This document shows positions 20,604-31,072 of a stretch of 34,744 bases of DNA, one piece after another. The position numbers were made by a program, and so were the translations under genes. A model generated the notes under the pieces. It was not told where the DNA came from. It saw only the letters and a list, made by a program, of their open reading frames with translations, and did no database searches. The DNA is from Candidatus Endomicrobiellum pyrsonymphae (GTDB lineage Bacteria; Elusimicrobiota; Endomicrobiia; Endomicrobiales; Endomicrobiaceae). Location of the stretch: NCBI GenBank assembly GCA_020328045.1, contig JAIXMY010000003.1, positions 1 to 34,744 of the forward strand, given 5' to 3'. Numbering within the stretch: position 1 is the first letter of the stretch; each line of letters starts with the position of its first letter.

Positions 20604-21527
20604 CTAACTTTGGGCTGCAATTTGTAACATTTTGTGAATAGGTAGATAAGCTTTTTGTCTTACATCATCTAGAACAGAAATTGTGTTTTTCATACTTGTA
20701 AGCACATCTAGAACTTTTGCCAACGTGATTTTTTTCATATTGGGACATTCAGCAAGGGTTGTTACAGGATAAAAGTTTTTCCCCGGATTATCTTTTCTAA
20801 GTTTATACAAAATTCCGGTTTCTGTACCTATAATAAAATCTTTTTCACTGCTTTTTGCAACATATCTGCACATAACGCCTGTTGACATGACGCGATCTGC
20901 CAAAGATACAACTTCAGGACGACATTCAGGATGCACAAGAATTTCGGCATTAGGATGATATTCTTTTGCCTCTAAAACATATTCAGGCAAAATAAAATTG
21001 TGATGCGTAGGGCAAAATCCGGTCCATATATTCATTTTTATACCTGAAGTGGTTTGAATATAATTACCTAAATTTCTATCAGGTACAAAGAGTATGTCCA
21101 TATCTTTAGCATTTTTGCCTGCAACAATATTTTTTACAACATTTATCGCATTGGAAGATGTGCAGCATATATCGCTTTCGGCTTTTACGGCAACAGATGT
21201 GTTTACATAAGTTACAACAACAGGATTTTTATACTGAGATTTCCATTCTTTTAATTGCTTGGAGGTTATCATGTCAGCCATAGGGCAGCCTGCGTTTAAA
21301 TCAGGAAGTAGAACTTTTTTATCAGGACTTAAGATGGACGCTGTTTCTGCCATAAAATGTACGCCACAGAAAACAATAACATCGGCATCCGTTTGAGCGG
21401 CTTTTCTGCTCAATTCTAAAGAGTCGCCTACAAAATCTGCAATATCGTGAATTTCAGGCGATTGATATATGTGGGCTAAAATAATAGCGTTTCTTTCTTT
21501 TTTTAGTTTATTTAATTTTTCGTTCAC
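20604..21527 (-). CDS. nadA: Quinolinate synthase
   Basis: ILAHIYQSPEIHDIADFVGDSLELSRKA, VTYVNTSVAVKAESDICCTSSNA, HPECRPEVVSLAD. Confidence 0.95.
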   Translation of the reverse strand: MNEKLNKLKKERNAIILAHIYQSPEIHDIADFVGDSLELSRKAAQTDADVIVFCGVHFMAETASILSPDKKVLLPDLNAGCPMADMITSKQLKEWKSQYKNPVVVTYVNTSVAVKAESDICCTSSNAINVVKNIVAGKNAKDMDILFVPDRNLGNYIQTTSGIKMNIWTGFCPTHHNFILPEYVLEAKEYHPNAEILVHPECRPEVVSLADRVMSTGVMCRYVAKSSEKDFIIGTETGILYKLRKDNPGKNFYPVTTLAECPNMKKITLAKVLDVLTSMKNTISVLDDVRQKAYLPIHKMLQIAAQS

Positions 21528-21561
21528 AATGGTATCTCCGTTATCTATTTTTGCTTACGAT

Positions 21562-21787
21562 CACGACAAACGCGTGAAGGATACATGTTTTATCAAGCGT
21601 CTTGTTTGTCAATACCCCATTAGACTTTGCCCCACCCCCTTTCAGTGAAAGGGGAATTAACGGCGAGAAAGGGAAAGAGAATAAAGACGTTGCAGTAAAA
21701 TTCCCCTTTTTTTAAAATAGATCGTCCTTCCTTAGCAGTCTGCCCTCGAATGTTTTAATCGAGATGTAGCAGCGAAGCTGCCGGGGT
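21562..21787 (-). repeat. Composite dispersed repeat R2, longest copy
   Basis: Reverse strand reads CTCGATTAAAACATTCGAGGGCAGACTGCTAAGGAAGGACGATC...CCCCTTTCACTGAAAGGGGGTGGGGCAAAGTCTAATGGGGTATTGAC...GTATCCTTCACGCGTTTGTCGTG. Confidence 0.8.
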
Positions 21788-21809
21788 ATTGGAGTATGTC
21801 CTTTTTTGG

Positions 21810-22757
21810 TTAAAAACCGCTAGCTCTAATTACTTCTTTAATTTTTGCCGCAGAATTTTGCAGCGCTTTAAGTTCATCTTCGGCAAAAGCAACTTTCATT
21901 ACTTGTCTTATGCCATGCTTATGGACTATTGCGGGAACGCTTAAGTATAAGTCGCTTATGCCATAATAGTTTTCAAGTAAAGACGAAACGGGCAAAACAC
22001 TGTTTTGATCTTTTAAGATTGCTTTTGATATTTTAGTAAGCGCAAGTCCTATTCCGTAAGAAGTTTCACCTTTTTTCTCTATAATTTTATAAGCGGAATC
22101 TCTTACGTCTTCAAATATTCCTTTAAGTTTTTGTTCGCCGCACTCCTCGTAGCAGTTTTCAAAATAGTCTTTAAAAAAAACATCTCCTATTATAGCTTTG
22201 CTCCATACTGGGAATTCGCTGTCTCCGTGTTCTCCGAAAATTGAAGCATGAATATTTCTAGAATCGATATTTAATTCTTTACTTATCAAATATCTAAATC
22301 TTGCGGTATCTAGCACTGTGCCTGAGCCGATAATTTCGCGTGACGGTTTACCCGAAATTTTATAAGTTATGTAAGATAAGATATCTACCGGATTTGTAGC
22401 CACAAGAATAATAGCATTTGGCGAATATTTTACAATTTCAGGGATGATTGTCTTAAAAATTTCAGCGTTTCCTTTTACCAAATCTATTCTTGTTTCACCT
22501 TGCTTCTGACCTCTTCCTGCAGTTACAACAACTAGGTCGGAATCTGCAGTATTCGGATAATCTCCGGCGTATATTTTAACTGGCGATACAAACGGCGCGC
22601 CATGCGATAAGTCCATAGCTTCGCCCTCAGCTTTTTTTCTGCTATAATCGACAAGAATTATTTCTCTTGCAACGCCGCTTATAATCATGGAATATGCGTA
22701 ACGCATTCCGACGTTTCCGCACCCCACAATGCAAACTTTTGGAGATAATTTATTCAT
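21810..22757 (-). CDS. ldh: L-lactate dehydrogenase (LDH/MDH superfamily)
   Basis: VCIVGCGNVGMRYAYSMI, GRGQKQGETRIDLV, IFGEHGDSEFPVWS, SYGIGLALTKISKAILKDQNSVLPVS; QGETR loop favours LDH over MDH. Confidence 0.85.
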   Translation of the reverse strand: MNKLSPKVCIVGCGNVGMRYAYSMIISGVAREIILVDYSRKKAEGEAMDLSHGAPFVSPVKIYAGDYPNTADSDLVVVTAGRGQKQGETRIDLVKGNAEIFKTIIPEIVKYSPNAIILVATNPVDILSYITYKISGKPSREIIGSGTVLDTARFRYLISKELNIDSRNIHASIFGEHGDSEFPVWSKAIIGDVFFKDYFENCYEECGEQKLKGIFEDVRDSAYKIIEKKGETSYGIGLALTKISKAILKDQNSVLPVSSLLENYYGISDLYLSVPAIVHKHGIRQVMKVAFAEDELKALQNSAAKIKEVIRASGF

Positions 22758-22870
22758 ATATTCCTCCGTTTCGCGCATATTAATATGAAACTGCTTAACT
22801 ATAGTATATCATAAAATTGTGAGATGTTTTTGTTTTTCTCATTTTGGGATGTGACAATGCCTCGTCACGC

Positions 22871-23010
22871 TTCGTCTGCCACACCTCGATTAAAACATTC
22901 GAGGGCAGACTGCTAAGGAAGAACGACCTATTTTTAAAAAAAAGAGGAATAAAGACACGGCATTAAATTCCCTTTTCTCTGAAAGAGGGGGTATGTCAAA
23001 GACATTGCCT
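22871..23010 (+). repeat. Composite dispersed repeat R2
   Basis: CGTCTGCCACACCTCGATTAAAACATTCGAGGGCAGACTGCTAAGGAAGAACGACC...TCTGAAAGAGGGGGTATGTCAAAGACATTG. Confidence 0.85.
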
Positions 23011-23011
23011 A

Positions 23012-23101
23012 GAACGTTCCCTAAAAACGAGTATAATAAAGTGTATAAGAGTGTTGGAATATCGAATGGGGTAGGGGGCAAAAGCCCGTCGTCATCAGGA
23101 T
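23012..23101 (+). ncRNA. Orphan, 3'-truncated copy of the putative IS110 leader/bridge RNA
   Basis: CGTTCCCTAAAAACGAGTATAATAAAGTGTATAAGAGTGTTGGAATATCGAATGGGGTAGGGGGCAAAAGCCCGTCGTCATCAGGAT aligns with 2241-2324; no transposase ORF follows. Confidence 0.45.
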
Positions 23102-23369
23102 GAGATGTGGCAATACCAAAGACATTGCCGGGGCAGGAGGAGTACGTAAAAGGATGAGAAAATCAGTTTTTAAAGTTTCGCAAAAAATTCACAATATATG
23201 GTACAATACAACTGTCTTTGGATTATAGTAGTGGTAACGAGGAACAGATCTCATTGAAGGATAGGTGTTCTAGAAGGAACAGAAAAACAAGATGTTGAAA
23301 AGTAAATTATAAGACGTTTTTTGTTTAAATGCGCTAGTTTTGATAGTACATCTGAAGAATGTGTGAAAC

Positions 23370-23990
23370 ATAATGATGAATTTAAAGGAAGCGGTAACCA
23401 CTATTGTTGTCTTTAGTTTAGTATTTTGCCTTCGCGGAAAAAATTCCCGACATGATACAAAGAGATAGTAATGACTACGGGAATAATAATTCTAGAAGCG
23501 CAGAAGAAATCGAGAGATATAGGCGTAGTCTCTTTTCTTTCATTCATCTAAAACGGGATAAAAAAGAGGATGAGAAGAATAAAGAGAAATATCGTCCTTT
23601 GTTGCTTTACAGATTTTGGATATACAGAAGAGAAGTTTTGTGAAAAAGGAGACGGAACAGACAAAACAAATGGTCATAAGATGTATATGAAATGTTCTAA
23701 GAAACAACGTCCTAATAGAAATGAATGTTTTAAGAGTGGGAAATGCACGGAATAAGAAATCGCCGATGACCACGCTGAAATGACTGGTATGTATGCAAAA
23801 AAAGAAAAGTTCTACCGAAAATAAACCTCTCTACACTGGAAAAGAAACAAAGAAATATTTTCAATCAGAATGGCTGTAAGAAATGTTATAGATTGATTAA
23901 AGATATTCAAAATAATATCTAGCGGATATAAAATTTGAGTTGTTGTGAATAGGCAGACGCTATGGATCTAAAGTTTGACGATACTAAAAA
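23370..23990 (+). pseudogene. Possible decayed lipoprotein/secreted gene
   Basis: MMNLKEAVTTIVVFSLVFCLRGKNSRHDTKR then stops; short overlapping ORFs only. Confidence 0.3.
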
Positions 23991-24019
23991 TTGTACAATA
24001 GTCCCAGCATATTATCGAA

Positions 24020-26758
24020 ATGAAAAATTTGTATATGAAATTGTGTAAATATAAAAATAAAGCTGGTAATTTGCCATCGCGTGGACATTCAGTGCGTTTC
24101 AATTTTAAGTTCTGCTTATGTTTTGTACTGATTTTTTTCATGTCTTCCTTTTCAAATCAAGTTTTTGCTATTATCATAAACGAAAAGAAAAATGATACTG
24201 TTTATGGTAATGCTTATCCTCCGGATGCTTACGGCAAGCCTAAATATTGGAGCCCTATCCGTAACACGGTAAAGATTGTTCACGGCGGGGAAGTGCTTGG
24301 AAGTGTCGTGGGAGGATTTGGTACTGGCGATGACGGTGATCCTTCTAATAACATTGTTTTAATCGATGGTGGTGACGCAACAAGGAACATTTTTGGGGGA
24401 CTGACTAGCCACGGAGAAGTTACTGAGAATACTATCGAAATACTCAATGGCAACATCAAGTTCGATGCTCGTCAAGGTAAAGCTATTGAACTTAAAATTA
24501 ATGAGGAGAAAGAAAGAAACCTGGATGATATTTTGAAGGGTATTTTTGGAGGAGTGGTTTACGATGGAACTGCTACCGGTAATTCTATTAAAATATTTGG
24601 CGGTGATATTGAGAGCAGTCTTGTTTCCGGCGGAATTGTAATAAATGCTGGTAATGTTTCTAATAATATTGTTACAATCGGCGGAGGTAATTTGTCTTCT
24701 AGCATCGAAAATAAAGATCATATTGTTGGAGGACGCACTGCTTGGGGCAATGCGATCAATAATTCTGTCGTAGTTAACGGTGGCGTAGTTAGTCGTATGC
24801 ATATTTTTGGTGGCGCTGTACTTGATAGCGGTGATGCCACCGATAATTCTGTCACGATTAATGGAGGTGAAATAATTGAAAGCAAAGTTGTTTGTGGTGG
24901 CATTGTATTTGGTACAGGTGATGCAACAAAAAACAAAGTTACAATTACCTCAAACCAGAACATTGATATTGAATTTCTTTGCGGCGGATTAACATCGCGG
25001 AGTGATGGTGATGTATTTACAGGGAATACTCTGCGTATAGAAACATCAGGTTTAACGATTAAGAGAGGAGTTAGTAATTTTCAAAACTATGATTTTTGTT
25101 TGCCTGCAAATATACGGTCCGGAGATTGGGTGTTGACTTCCGAAAACGGTGGGCAGAGTCCTAGTATTAGTAGTAAGTCAGGTTCAGTTACAGATTTAGA
25201 TGATCCTTCAGAAGGTCTTTTTTCTCCTAATTATGATTCAGATGATGCGTATCCGATAAATCTTGATAAGACAAATATTAATGCTTACATCGCCGGTGAT
25301 CATAAATTGTTACAAGCTGGTGATTATTTCTCGCTTATACTAAGTCAGCAAGGCTTTAAAGGTTCCACAAATAATTCTAAACTTACACTGAAACAAGGGT
25401 TTGCGCTTCGGTATGCTTGCAAATTATCAACAACAAGTAGTACATTAGATTTGACGGTGGCAAGCAATGCGGAATTTAACCAAGAAGTAAAGTCATTTTC
25501 CGAAGGTCGAGCAGCCAGCGTTGCTTTTTTAAATCAAGGATCTGATGTTATATCTGATAAAGGATTGTCGGAAGCAGTAACATCTGTTAGTCCAAACAGT
25601 GTTAAATCTGTTTCTTATTTTACAGTGGCTTCTGGGGTGAAGCTAAAATATAACACTGGTTCTCATGCAAAGGTTGACGGAATTTCGGCGCTTACAGGTT
25701 TAGCCAAAGGAATTGATGTTAAATTCGGGCAATTAACTACAGGAGTATTCTTCGAATATGGAAGCAGTAACTATAATACATCTAACAGCTTTAGCGAGTT
25801 TTCATCTGTGAAAGGTGGTGGAAACGCTGGATATAAAGGTAGCGGAGTATTAGGGCATTTTGACTTCAGGAATAATTTTTACGGCGAAGTTTCAGGTCGT
25901 ATAGGTTCTATAGCAACGACCTTTTACAGTTTAGATATTACATATGGTCGTGATGTTTTTGCCAAATACAATTATGATACGCAATACGTCGGCGCTCATG
26001 CAGGCGGTGGATATTTGTGGGATATTAACAATAAACTAGGACTTAACTTGTATGGAAAGTGTTTCTTTACGCATCAAAATGATAAAGATGTCGTTCTTTC
26101 TACAAGCGAAGTTGTTAAATTTGCAGCTACAAACTCAAAGCGCGTTCGTGTAGGTGCAAATTTTTCAAACAATGTAAGTAACGGTATAAGTCTTTATTGC
26201 GACGTAGCGTACGAGTACGAACTTGATGGAATTGTTAATGCGACTATGTCAGGCAGAAATATTCCCGCACCCAGTTTAAAGGGTGGGACAGGTATTGGAG
26301 AAATTGGCGTTAAAGGTAGCGGCGGTACTTGTTCCGTTGATTTAAGCGTGCAAGGCTATACAGGTTCTCGAGAAGGTTTTAGCGGAATGTTAAGATTCTC
26401 GTTTGCATTTTTTAATTATGCAAATCGCTGTTTAGGTTATTCATTAGAGAAATTTTACGATAAAGAAAATACGGGAAGATTTAATCAGATGTTTAATATG
26501 TCAAAGAAAGAGTGCTTTGATAAGAGCTTAGATATAATAAAAAAACTTAAATGGAGAGTAACACATAAGAGTTTTAAAAAAGGTTATATAGTGGCTTTTG
26601 ACCTTTCCAAGAGCTTTAAATATCTTTGTTTAGATTCAACTGAAGTGTGTATCTTTATAACTGAAACTGAAAGCGGAAATGTAAATGCTGAAGTTGTTTC
26701 AACAAACAGTTTTTTAGCTCAGGCGGTTTCTGTGGAATTTTTTAAAATGCTTGGATAA
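24020..26758 (+). CDS. Autotransporter-like surface protein: signal peptide, GG-rich passenger repeats, beta-barrel, plus C-terminal extension
   Basis: Signal segment FNFKFCLCFVLIFFMSSFSNQVFA; repeats like IFGGAVLDSGDATDNSVTINGGEI; barrel-like region ending GYTGSREGFSGMLRFSFAFF; then ~115 aa soluble extension. Confidence 0.8.
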   Translation: MKNLYMKLCKYKNKAGNLPSRGHSVRFNFKFCLCFVLIFFMSSFSNQVFAIIINEKKNDTVYGNAYPPDAYGKPKYWSPIRNTVKIVHGGEVLGSVVGGFGTGDDGDPSNNIVLIDGGDATRNIFGGLTSHGEVTENTIEILNGNIKFDARQGKAIELKINEEKERNLDDILKGIFGGVVYDGTATGNSIKIFGGDIESSLVSGGIVINAGNVSNNIVTIGGGNLSSSIENKDHIVGGRTAWGNAINNSVVVNGGVVSRMHIFGGAVLDSGDATDNSVTINGGEIIESKVVCGGIVFGTGDATKNKVTITSNQNIDIEFLCGGLTSRSDGDVFTGNTLRIETSGLTIKRGVSNFQNYDFCLPANIRSGDWVLTSENGGQSPSISSKSGSVTDLDDPSEGLFSPNYDSDDAYPINLDKTNINAYIAGDHKLLQAGDYFSLILSQQGFKGSTNNSKLTLKQGFALRYACKLSTTSSTLDLTVASNAEFNQEVKSFSEGRAASVAFLNQGSDVISDKGLSEAVTSVSPNSVKSVSYFTVASGVKLKYNTGSHAKVDGISALTGLAKGIDVKFGQLTTGVFFEYGSSNYNTSNSFSEFSSVKGGGNAGYKGSGVLGHFDFRNNFYGEVSGRIGSIATTFYSLDITYGRDVFAKYNYDTQYVGAHAGGGYLWDINNKLGLNLYGKCFFTHQNDKDVVLSTSEVVKFAATNSKRVRVGANFSNNVSNGISLYCDVAYEYELDGIVNATMSGRNIPAPSLKGGTGIGEIGVKGSGGTCSVDLSVQGYTGSREGFSGMLRFSFAFFNYANRCLGYSLEKFYDKENTGRFNQMFNMSKKECFDKSLDIIKKLKWRVTHKSFKKGYIVAFDLSKSFKYLCLDSTEVCIFITETESGNVNAEVVSTNSFLAQAVSVEFFKMLG

Positions 26759-27024
26759 GACACTAGCGCGACAAACGCATAAAAGATACTATATTATTGA
26801 TTGTCGCCGCAAGAGTAATGAGTAAGAGTATCGTGAGTTTGAGATGGAGAACGACAATGTGGAGAGGAGAAAAAGGACAAAGACTACTTGGGACTTTGAA
26901 AGACAAAGTCTTGAAAAGAGGGTTAGGAGTTGCATCATTGTTGTAAAATATTTTCATGCGTTTTACTCGAAATTAGCGATAAGTTAACTGAGGTAAGTAA
27001 TTCCAAAACAGGAGGTAGTTTATT

Positions 27025-28329
27025 ATGGCAAAGATTGTAAAAATTGTAGGTAGAGAAATTGTTGATTCGCGTGGAAATCCCACTGTTGAAGTAGATGTTA
27101 AACTTGACGATGGTTCTTTTGGAAGAGCAGCTGTCCCATCCGGCGCATCAACTGGTTCGAGAGAAGCTTTAGAACTTAGAGACGGCGATAAGAAGAGATT
27201 TGGGGGTAAGGGCGTATTGAAAGCCGTTGCAAATATTAACAATAAAATCGCTCCAAAACTTTTAGGATTTGAAATAACAAAGCAACAAGAAATCGACGAT
27301 ACAATGATTGAACTTGATGGTACAGATTTTAAAAACAATCTAGGCGCTAATGCAATTTTGGGCGTTTCTCTTGCATGCGCTAAAGCCGGGGCAAATTCGA
27401 GCAAACTTCCTGTCTATGAGTACATAAGAAAGATTTACAATATCAAAAGCGATAAATACATTTTACCTGTTCCCCTTATGAACATTATTAACGGTGGCGA
27501 ACATGCCGACAATAATGTTGACCTTCAGGAGTTTATGATTGCGCCTGTCAGCGCTCCGAATTTTCATGAAGCTTTAAGAATGGGCTGCGAGGTTTTTCAC
27601 AGCTTAAAAAAAGTTTTAAATGAAAAAGGTTATGCTACGGGCGTTGGCGACGAGGGCGGTTTTGCGCCGAATTTAACATCTAACGCGCAAGCTTTAGAAG
27701 TGATATGCGAAGCCGTCAAAGCTGCAGGTTATGGAGTCGGTAAAGACATAGTTTTTGCTTTAGATGTTGCCGCAAGCGAATTGTATGATGATAATAAATA
27801 TACTCTTGAGGGCGAAGTAAAAGATAAAGTTAAGACATCAGAAGACATGATTGCTTTTTATAAGGGGTTTTTGGCGACATATCCTATTATTTCTATAGAA
27901 GACGGTTTGAGCGAGTCTGATTGGAGCGGTTGGAAAATTTTAACCGATGAGTTAAAATCAAAACTTCAACTTGTTGGCGATGATATTTTTGTTACAAATA
28001 CAAAAATATTTAGAGAGGGAATTGATAAAGGTATTGCAAATTCAATTCTTATAAAAGTTAATCAGATTGGTTCTCTTTCGGAAACCGTTGCGGCTGTCCA
28101 AATGGCATATAAAGCGGGGTACACAGCAATTATATCGCATCGTTCAGGTGAAACAGAAGACAGCGTTATTGCAGATTTAGCCGTTGCTCTTAACATGGGG
28201 CAAATTAAAACGGGATCTGCGTCAAGAACTGACAGAATGTGCAAATATAATCAACTTTTGAGAATAGAAGAAGAGTTGGGGTCAAAAGCGAGTTATTTAG
28301 GCAAGTCTGCTTTTTCAAGCATAAAGTAG
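27025..28329 (+). CDS. eno: Enolase
   Basis: [52 protein letters not shown]. Confidence 0.98.
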   Translation: MAKIVKIVGREIVDSRGNPTVEVDVKLDDGSFGRAAVPSGASTGSREALELRDGDKKRFGGKGVLKAVANINNKIAPKLLGFEITKQQEIDDTMIELDGTDFKNNLGANAILGVSLACAKAGANSSKLPVYEYIRKIYNIKSDKYILPVPLMNIINGGEHADNNVDLQEFMIAPVSAPNFHEALRMGCEVFHSLKKVLNEKGYATGVGDEGGFAPNLTSNAQALEVICEAVKAAGYGVGKDIVFALDVAASELYDDNKYTLEGEVKDKVKTSEDMIAFYKGFLATYPIISIEDGLSESDWSGWKILTDELKSKLQLVGDDIFVTNTKIFREGIDKGIANSILIKVNQIGSLSETVAAVQMAYKAGYTAIISHRSGETEDSVIADLAVALNMGQIKTGSASRTDRMCKYNQLLRIEEELGSKASYLGKSAFSSIK

Positions 28330-28539
28330 TTGTAAAAGATAAAGCTGAAAACAAAAATTGACAGTCAAATAACCTGATTTGACCTAGTGTCAACCTACTG
28401 AAAAAGCCCCCGATTAAGACATTCGGGGGTAAGCTCCAGCGACTATAAAGTATCCGGAAGAATGGATATTTCGCTACGCTCAATATAACAAACAGCTTTC
28501 AGACAACTGTTTGACATTGCAAAGACAGTATTATTACTC

Positions 28540-28812
28540 ATGAAAAAATTTAAAATCAGATATGTTATTTTTGCAGGTATTGTGTTTGGCTTATTATTCA
28601 ACGAGGGGAACATATCTCTTGTTCGGCGTTTGTTTGAACAAAGAAAATTGAAGTCTTATATCAAACATGCTCAATATCAAAATGATCTTCTCAAAAGAAG
28701 AATATATTATCTTGAAAACGAACCTCTGTATTTAGAGAGAATGGTACGAAGTGAATTGAATGTTATCGCTTCCGGAGAAATAGAGTATAGATTTTCAGTT
28801 AAAGATCGATAA
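28540..28812 (+). CDS. FtsB/DivIC-type septum formation initiator
   Basis: 90 aa, N-terminal TM plus coiled coil ending LENEPLYLERMVRSELNVIASGEIEYRF; downstream of eno. Confidence 0.75.
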   Translation: MKKFKIRYVIFAGIVFGLLFNEGNISLVRRLFEQRKLKSYIKHAQYQNDLLKRRIYYLENEPLYLERMVRSELNVIASGEIEYRFSVKDR

Positions 28813-29075
28813 TCTACAGGCAACCATAGCGCTTTTTTAAGTTTTGCGACGTTGTCTTTTAATGTGTCAACATAGGAATTTTTGAGAGTGGCATTGCTTA
28901 TAACTGCATACTTAGTATGAATATTTTCAGCTATACTTTTTCCGATAGAAGAATCTAAATTGTCCATGATCATTGATATTTTGTTTTTTCTACCGGTATT
29001 TATAAAATATGCGAATTTACGCTCGCTTAATTCTTTTAACGCTTATGTAAATTCAAATGCCATGATGTCAGAAAC
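28813..29075 (-). pseudogene. Decayed ORF of unknown function
   Basis: Reverse strand: IMAFEFT(stop)ALKELSERKFAYFINTGRKNKISMIMDNLDSSIGKSIAENIHTKYAVISNATLKNSYVDTLKDNVAKLKKALWLPVDYRS; internal stop. Confidence 0.35.
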
Positions 29076-29167
29076 ACAAACAGGATATCACGGTAGTGTG
29101 TAGGTTTAAATTATAAATTCACGCCGGCGCCTTTTGATTTTTACAGCAACCAATAGACCTCTTTCTT

Positions 29168-29197
29168 GTACTTTTGTCAGACAAAACAAAAGTACCA
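29168..29197 (-). repeat. Solo R1 terminal palindrome
   Basis: GTACTTTTGTCAGACAAAACAAAAGTAC. Confidence 0.7.
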
Positions 29198-29199
29198 AG

Positions 29200-30387
29200 T
29201 TAACTTTTTAATGTTGCTTCCAATCTGTCAATCCCTTCTCTAATGTTTTCAATAGAAGTTGCGTATGAAAGTCTTATATATCCTTCAGCTCCAAAAGCAG
29301 ACCCCGGTACTACTGCAATTTTTGCTACGTCAAGCAAATAATCTGCAAATTCAATATCTGTATTAATTGTTTTACCGTTAAAAGTTTTTCCTAGCAATGT
29401 GCTGATATTTGGGAAAACATAAAATGCTCCTTCAGGTTTTGCACATGATATGTCATTTATTTCATTAAGTCTCTCTACAATGTAGTCTCTTCTTTTTTTA
29501 AATTCCTTTTTCATCGATTCAACATATTCTTGCGTACCGTTTAATGCTTCCACAGCCGCCTTGATCGATATTGAAGTAGCATTTGAAGTTGATTGGCTTT
29601 GTATCTTAGACATAGCAGAAATAATATTTTTAGGTCCAACCGCATAACCTATTCTCCAGCCCGTCATTGCGTATGCTTTAGAAACGCCATTTACTACAAT
29701 GGTAATATCTTTAGTTTCAGAGGTAGTTTCTGCGATAGATGTAAACTTAAAATTATCATATACAAGTTTTTCGTATATTTCGTCTGAAATTATAAAAATA
29801 TTATTTTTCCCGCATATCTGCGCAATTGTCTTAAGCTCTTGCACTGAATACGTGCATCCGGTAGGATTGGATGGAGAATTGATTATAATGGCTTTTGTTT
29901 TTGATGTTATAACTTTTTCAACATTTTCTGGTGTTATTTTAAAATTTGTTTTATCGCTTGTTTTGATTATTACAGGTTTGCCTCCTGCAAGAATAACCAT
30001 GTCGGGGTAAGAAACCCAGTAAGGAGCTGGAATTATAACTTCATCCCCATCATCTATTGTAGCTTGAAAAATATTGTAAAGAGAATGTTTAGCGCCGCAC
30101 GAAACTATAATTTCTTCAGGTGCGTATGTGAGATTATTATCCCTTTTAAGTTTGTTTATAATTGCATTTTTTATTTCAAGAGTTCCTGCTACAGGGCAAT
30201 ACTTTGTAAAGCCGGAATTGATTGCATCAATTGCCGCATCTTTTATATTTTTAGGCGTGTCAAAATCGGGCTCTCCAGCGCCAAAGTTAATGACGGCAAC
30301 CCCTTGTTGTTTTAGCGTTTTAGCTTTTGCGTCAATTGCAAGCGTTGAGGATGGTTTGATAGATTGTACTCTTTTTGAAATGTGCAT
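29200..30387 (-). CDS. Pyridoxal-phosphate aspartate aminotransferase (class I)
   Basis: MHISKRVQSIKPSSTLAIDAKAKTLKQQGVAVINFGAGEPDFDTPKNI, NSPSNPTGCTYS, VNGVSKAYAMTGWRIGYAVGP. Confidence 0.92.
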   Translation of the reverse strand: MHISKRVQSIKPSSTLAIDAKAKTLKQQGVAVINFGAGEPDFDTPKNIKDAAIDAINSGFTKYCPVAGTLEIKNAIINKLKRDNNLTYAPEEIIVSCGAKHSLYNIFQATIDDGDEVIIPAPYWVSYPDMVILAGGKPVIIKTSDKTNFKITPENVEKVITSKTKAIIINSPSNPTGCTYSVQELKTIAQICGKNNIFIISDEIYEKLVYDNFKFTSIAETTSETKDITIVVNGVSKAYAMTGWRIGYAVGPKNIISAMSKIQSQSTSNATSISIKAAVEALNGTQEYVESMKKEFKKRRDYIVERLNEINDISCAKPEGAFYVFPNISTLLGKTFNGKTINTDIEFADYLLDVAKIAVVPGSAFGAEGYIRLSYATSIENIREGIDRLEATLKS

Positions 30388-30470
30388 GAAACCCTCCGTG
30401 TATTGGTCGTAAAATCACTTAAAAAACACCGAAAAACAATAAAACACTTACTCAATTTGAGTCTTAGTTT

Positions 30471-30670
30471 GCGGTGGTTGCGTCGCCTTAGAGCACGAGA
30501 TTATGAGTGGAGTATTTTTTAGGATAAACAACTTTAGGCGTTCGAAGCGAAATCACCTATAAATCTTACAAGATTTTTCGCAAGTTCTAAAATTGCCTAA
30601 AAAATGTGAAGCGAATGAAGCTCAGTGGCAAGAATTTTCGGTAATTTTATTTTGTCCGACAAAAGTACAA
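30471..30670 (+). repeat. Dispersed repeat R1, copy C
   Basis: GGTTGCGTCGCCTTAGAGCACGAGATTATGAG...TTTTTCGCAAGTTCTAAAATTGCCTAAAAAATGTGAAGCGAATGAAGCTCAGTGGCAAGAATTTTCGGTAATTTTATTTTGTCCGACAAAAGTAC. Confidence 0.85.
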
Positions 30671-30733
30671 GACTTCGTTTGACATATAGCTTTAATTCTT
30701 GTAGACTATACAAGTTATAGAGGAGTATGTCAA

Positions 30734-31048
30734 ATGTATGCAATTATTAAAACAGGCGGAAAGCAGTACGTGGTAGAAGAAGGCATAAGTCTAGTAGTAG
30801 AAAAACTTAATGAGGTAGAAGTTGGTCAAGAGGTTATTCTTAATGAAGTTCTCTTGCTTACAGATGGCGACAGTACAACTATTGGGAAGCCCGTGGTAGA
30901 AGGCGCTAGCGTAGTAGCAAAAGTTGTTGCGCAAAAAAGAGCTCCTAAAGTTTTGGTATTTAAAAGAAAACCAAAAAAAGGATACAAAAAGATGCAGGGA
31001 CATCGTCAATATGTAACAGAGTTGGAAATTACAAAGATTAACGCTTAA
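30734..31048 (+). CDS. rplU: 50S ribosomal protein L21
   Basis: [17 protein letters not shown]...[23 protein letters not shown]. Confidence 0.97.
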   Translation: MYAIIKTGGKQYVVEEGISLVVEKLNEVEVGQEVILNEVLLLTDGDSTTIGKPVVEGASVVAKVVAQKRAPKVLVFKRKPKKGYKKMQGHRQYVTELEITKINA

Positions 31049-31072
31049 GTAAATTTATTGAGAGAGAGTAAA

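Noticed and set aside
23012-23040. Assigning a full sigma70 promoter to the leader copies
   Set aside because: TATAAT is clear in both copies but no -35 at proper spacing was found (nearest TTG-type hexamers give ~12 or >=21 nt spacers).
24359-24963. Minus-strand ORFs of 147 and 81 aa inside the autotransporter
   Set aside because: Shadow ORFs created by repetitive GG/N-rich codons on the plus strand.
26973-27404. 143-aa minus-strand ORF over the start of eno
   Set aside because: Antisense to a conserved enolase start; no independent support.
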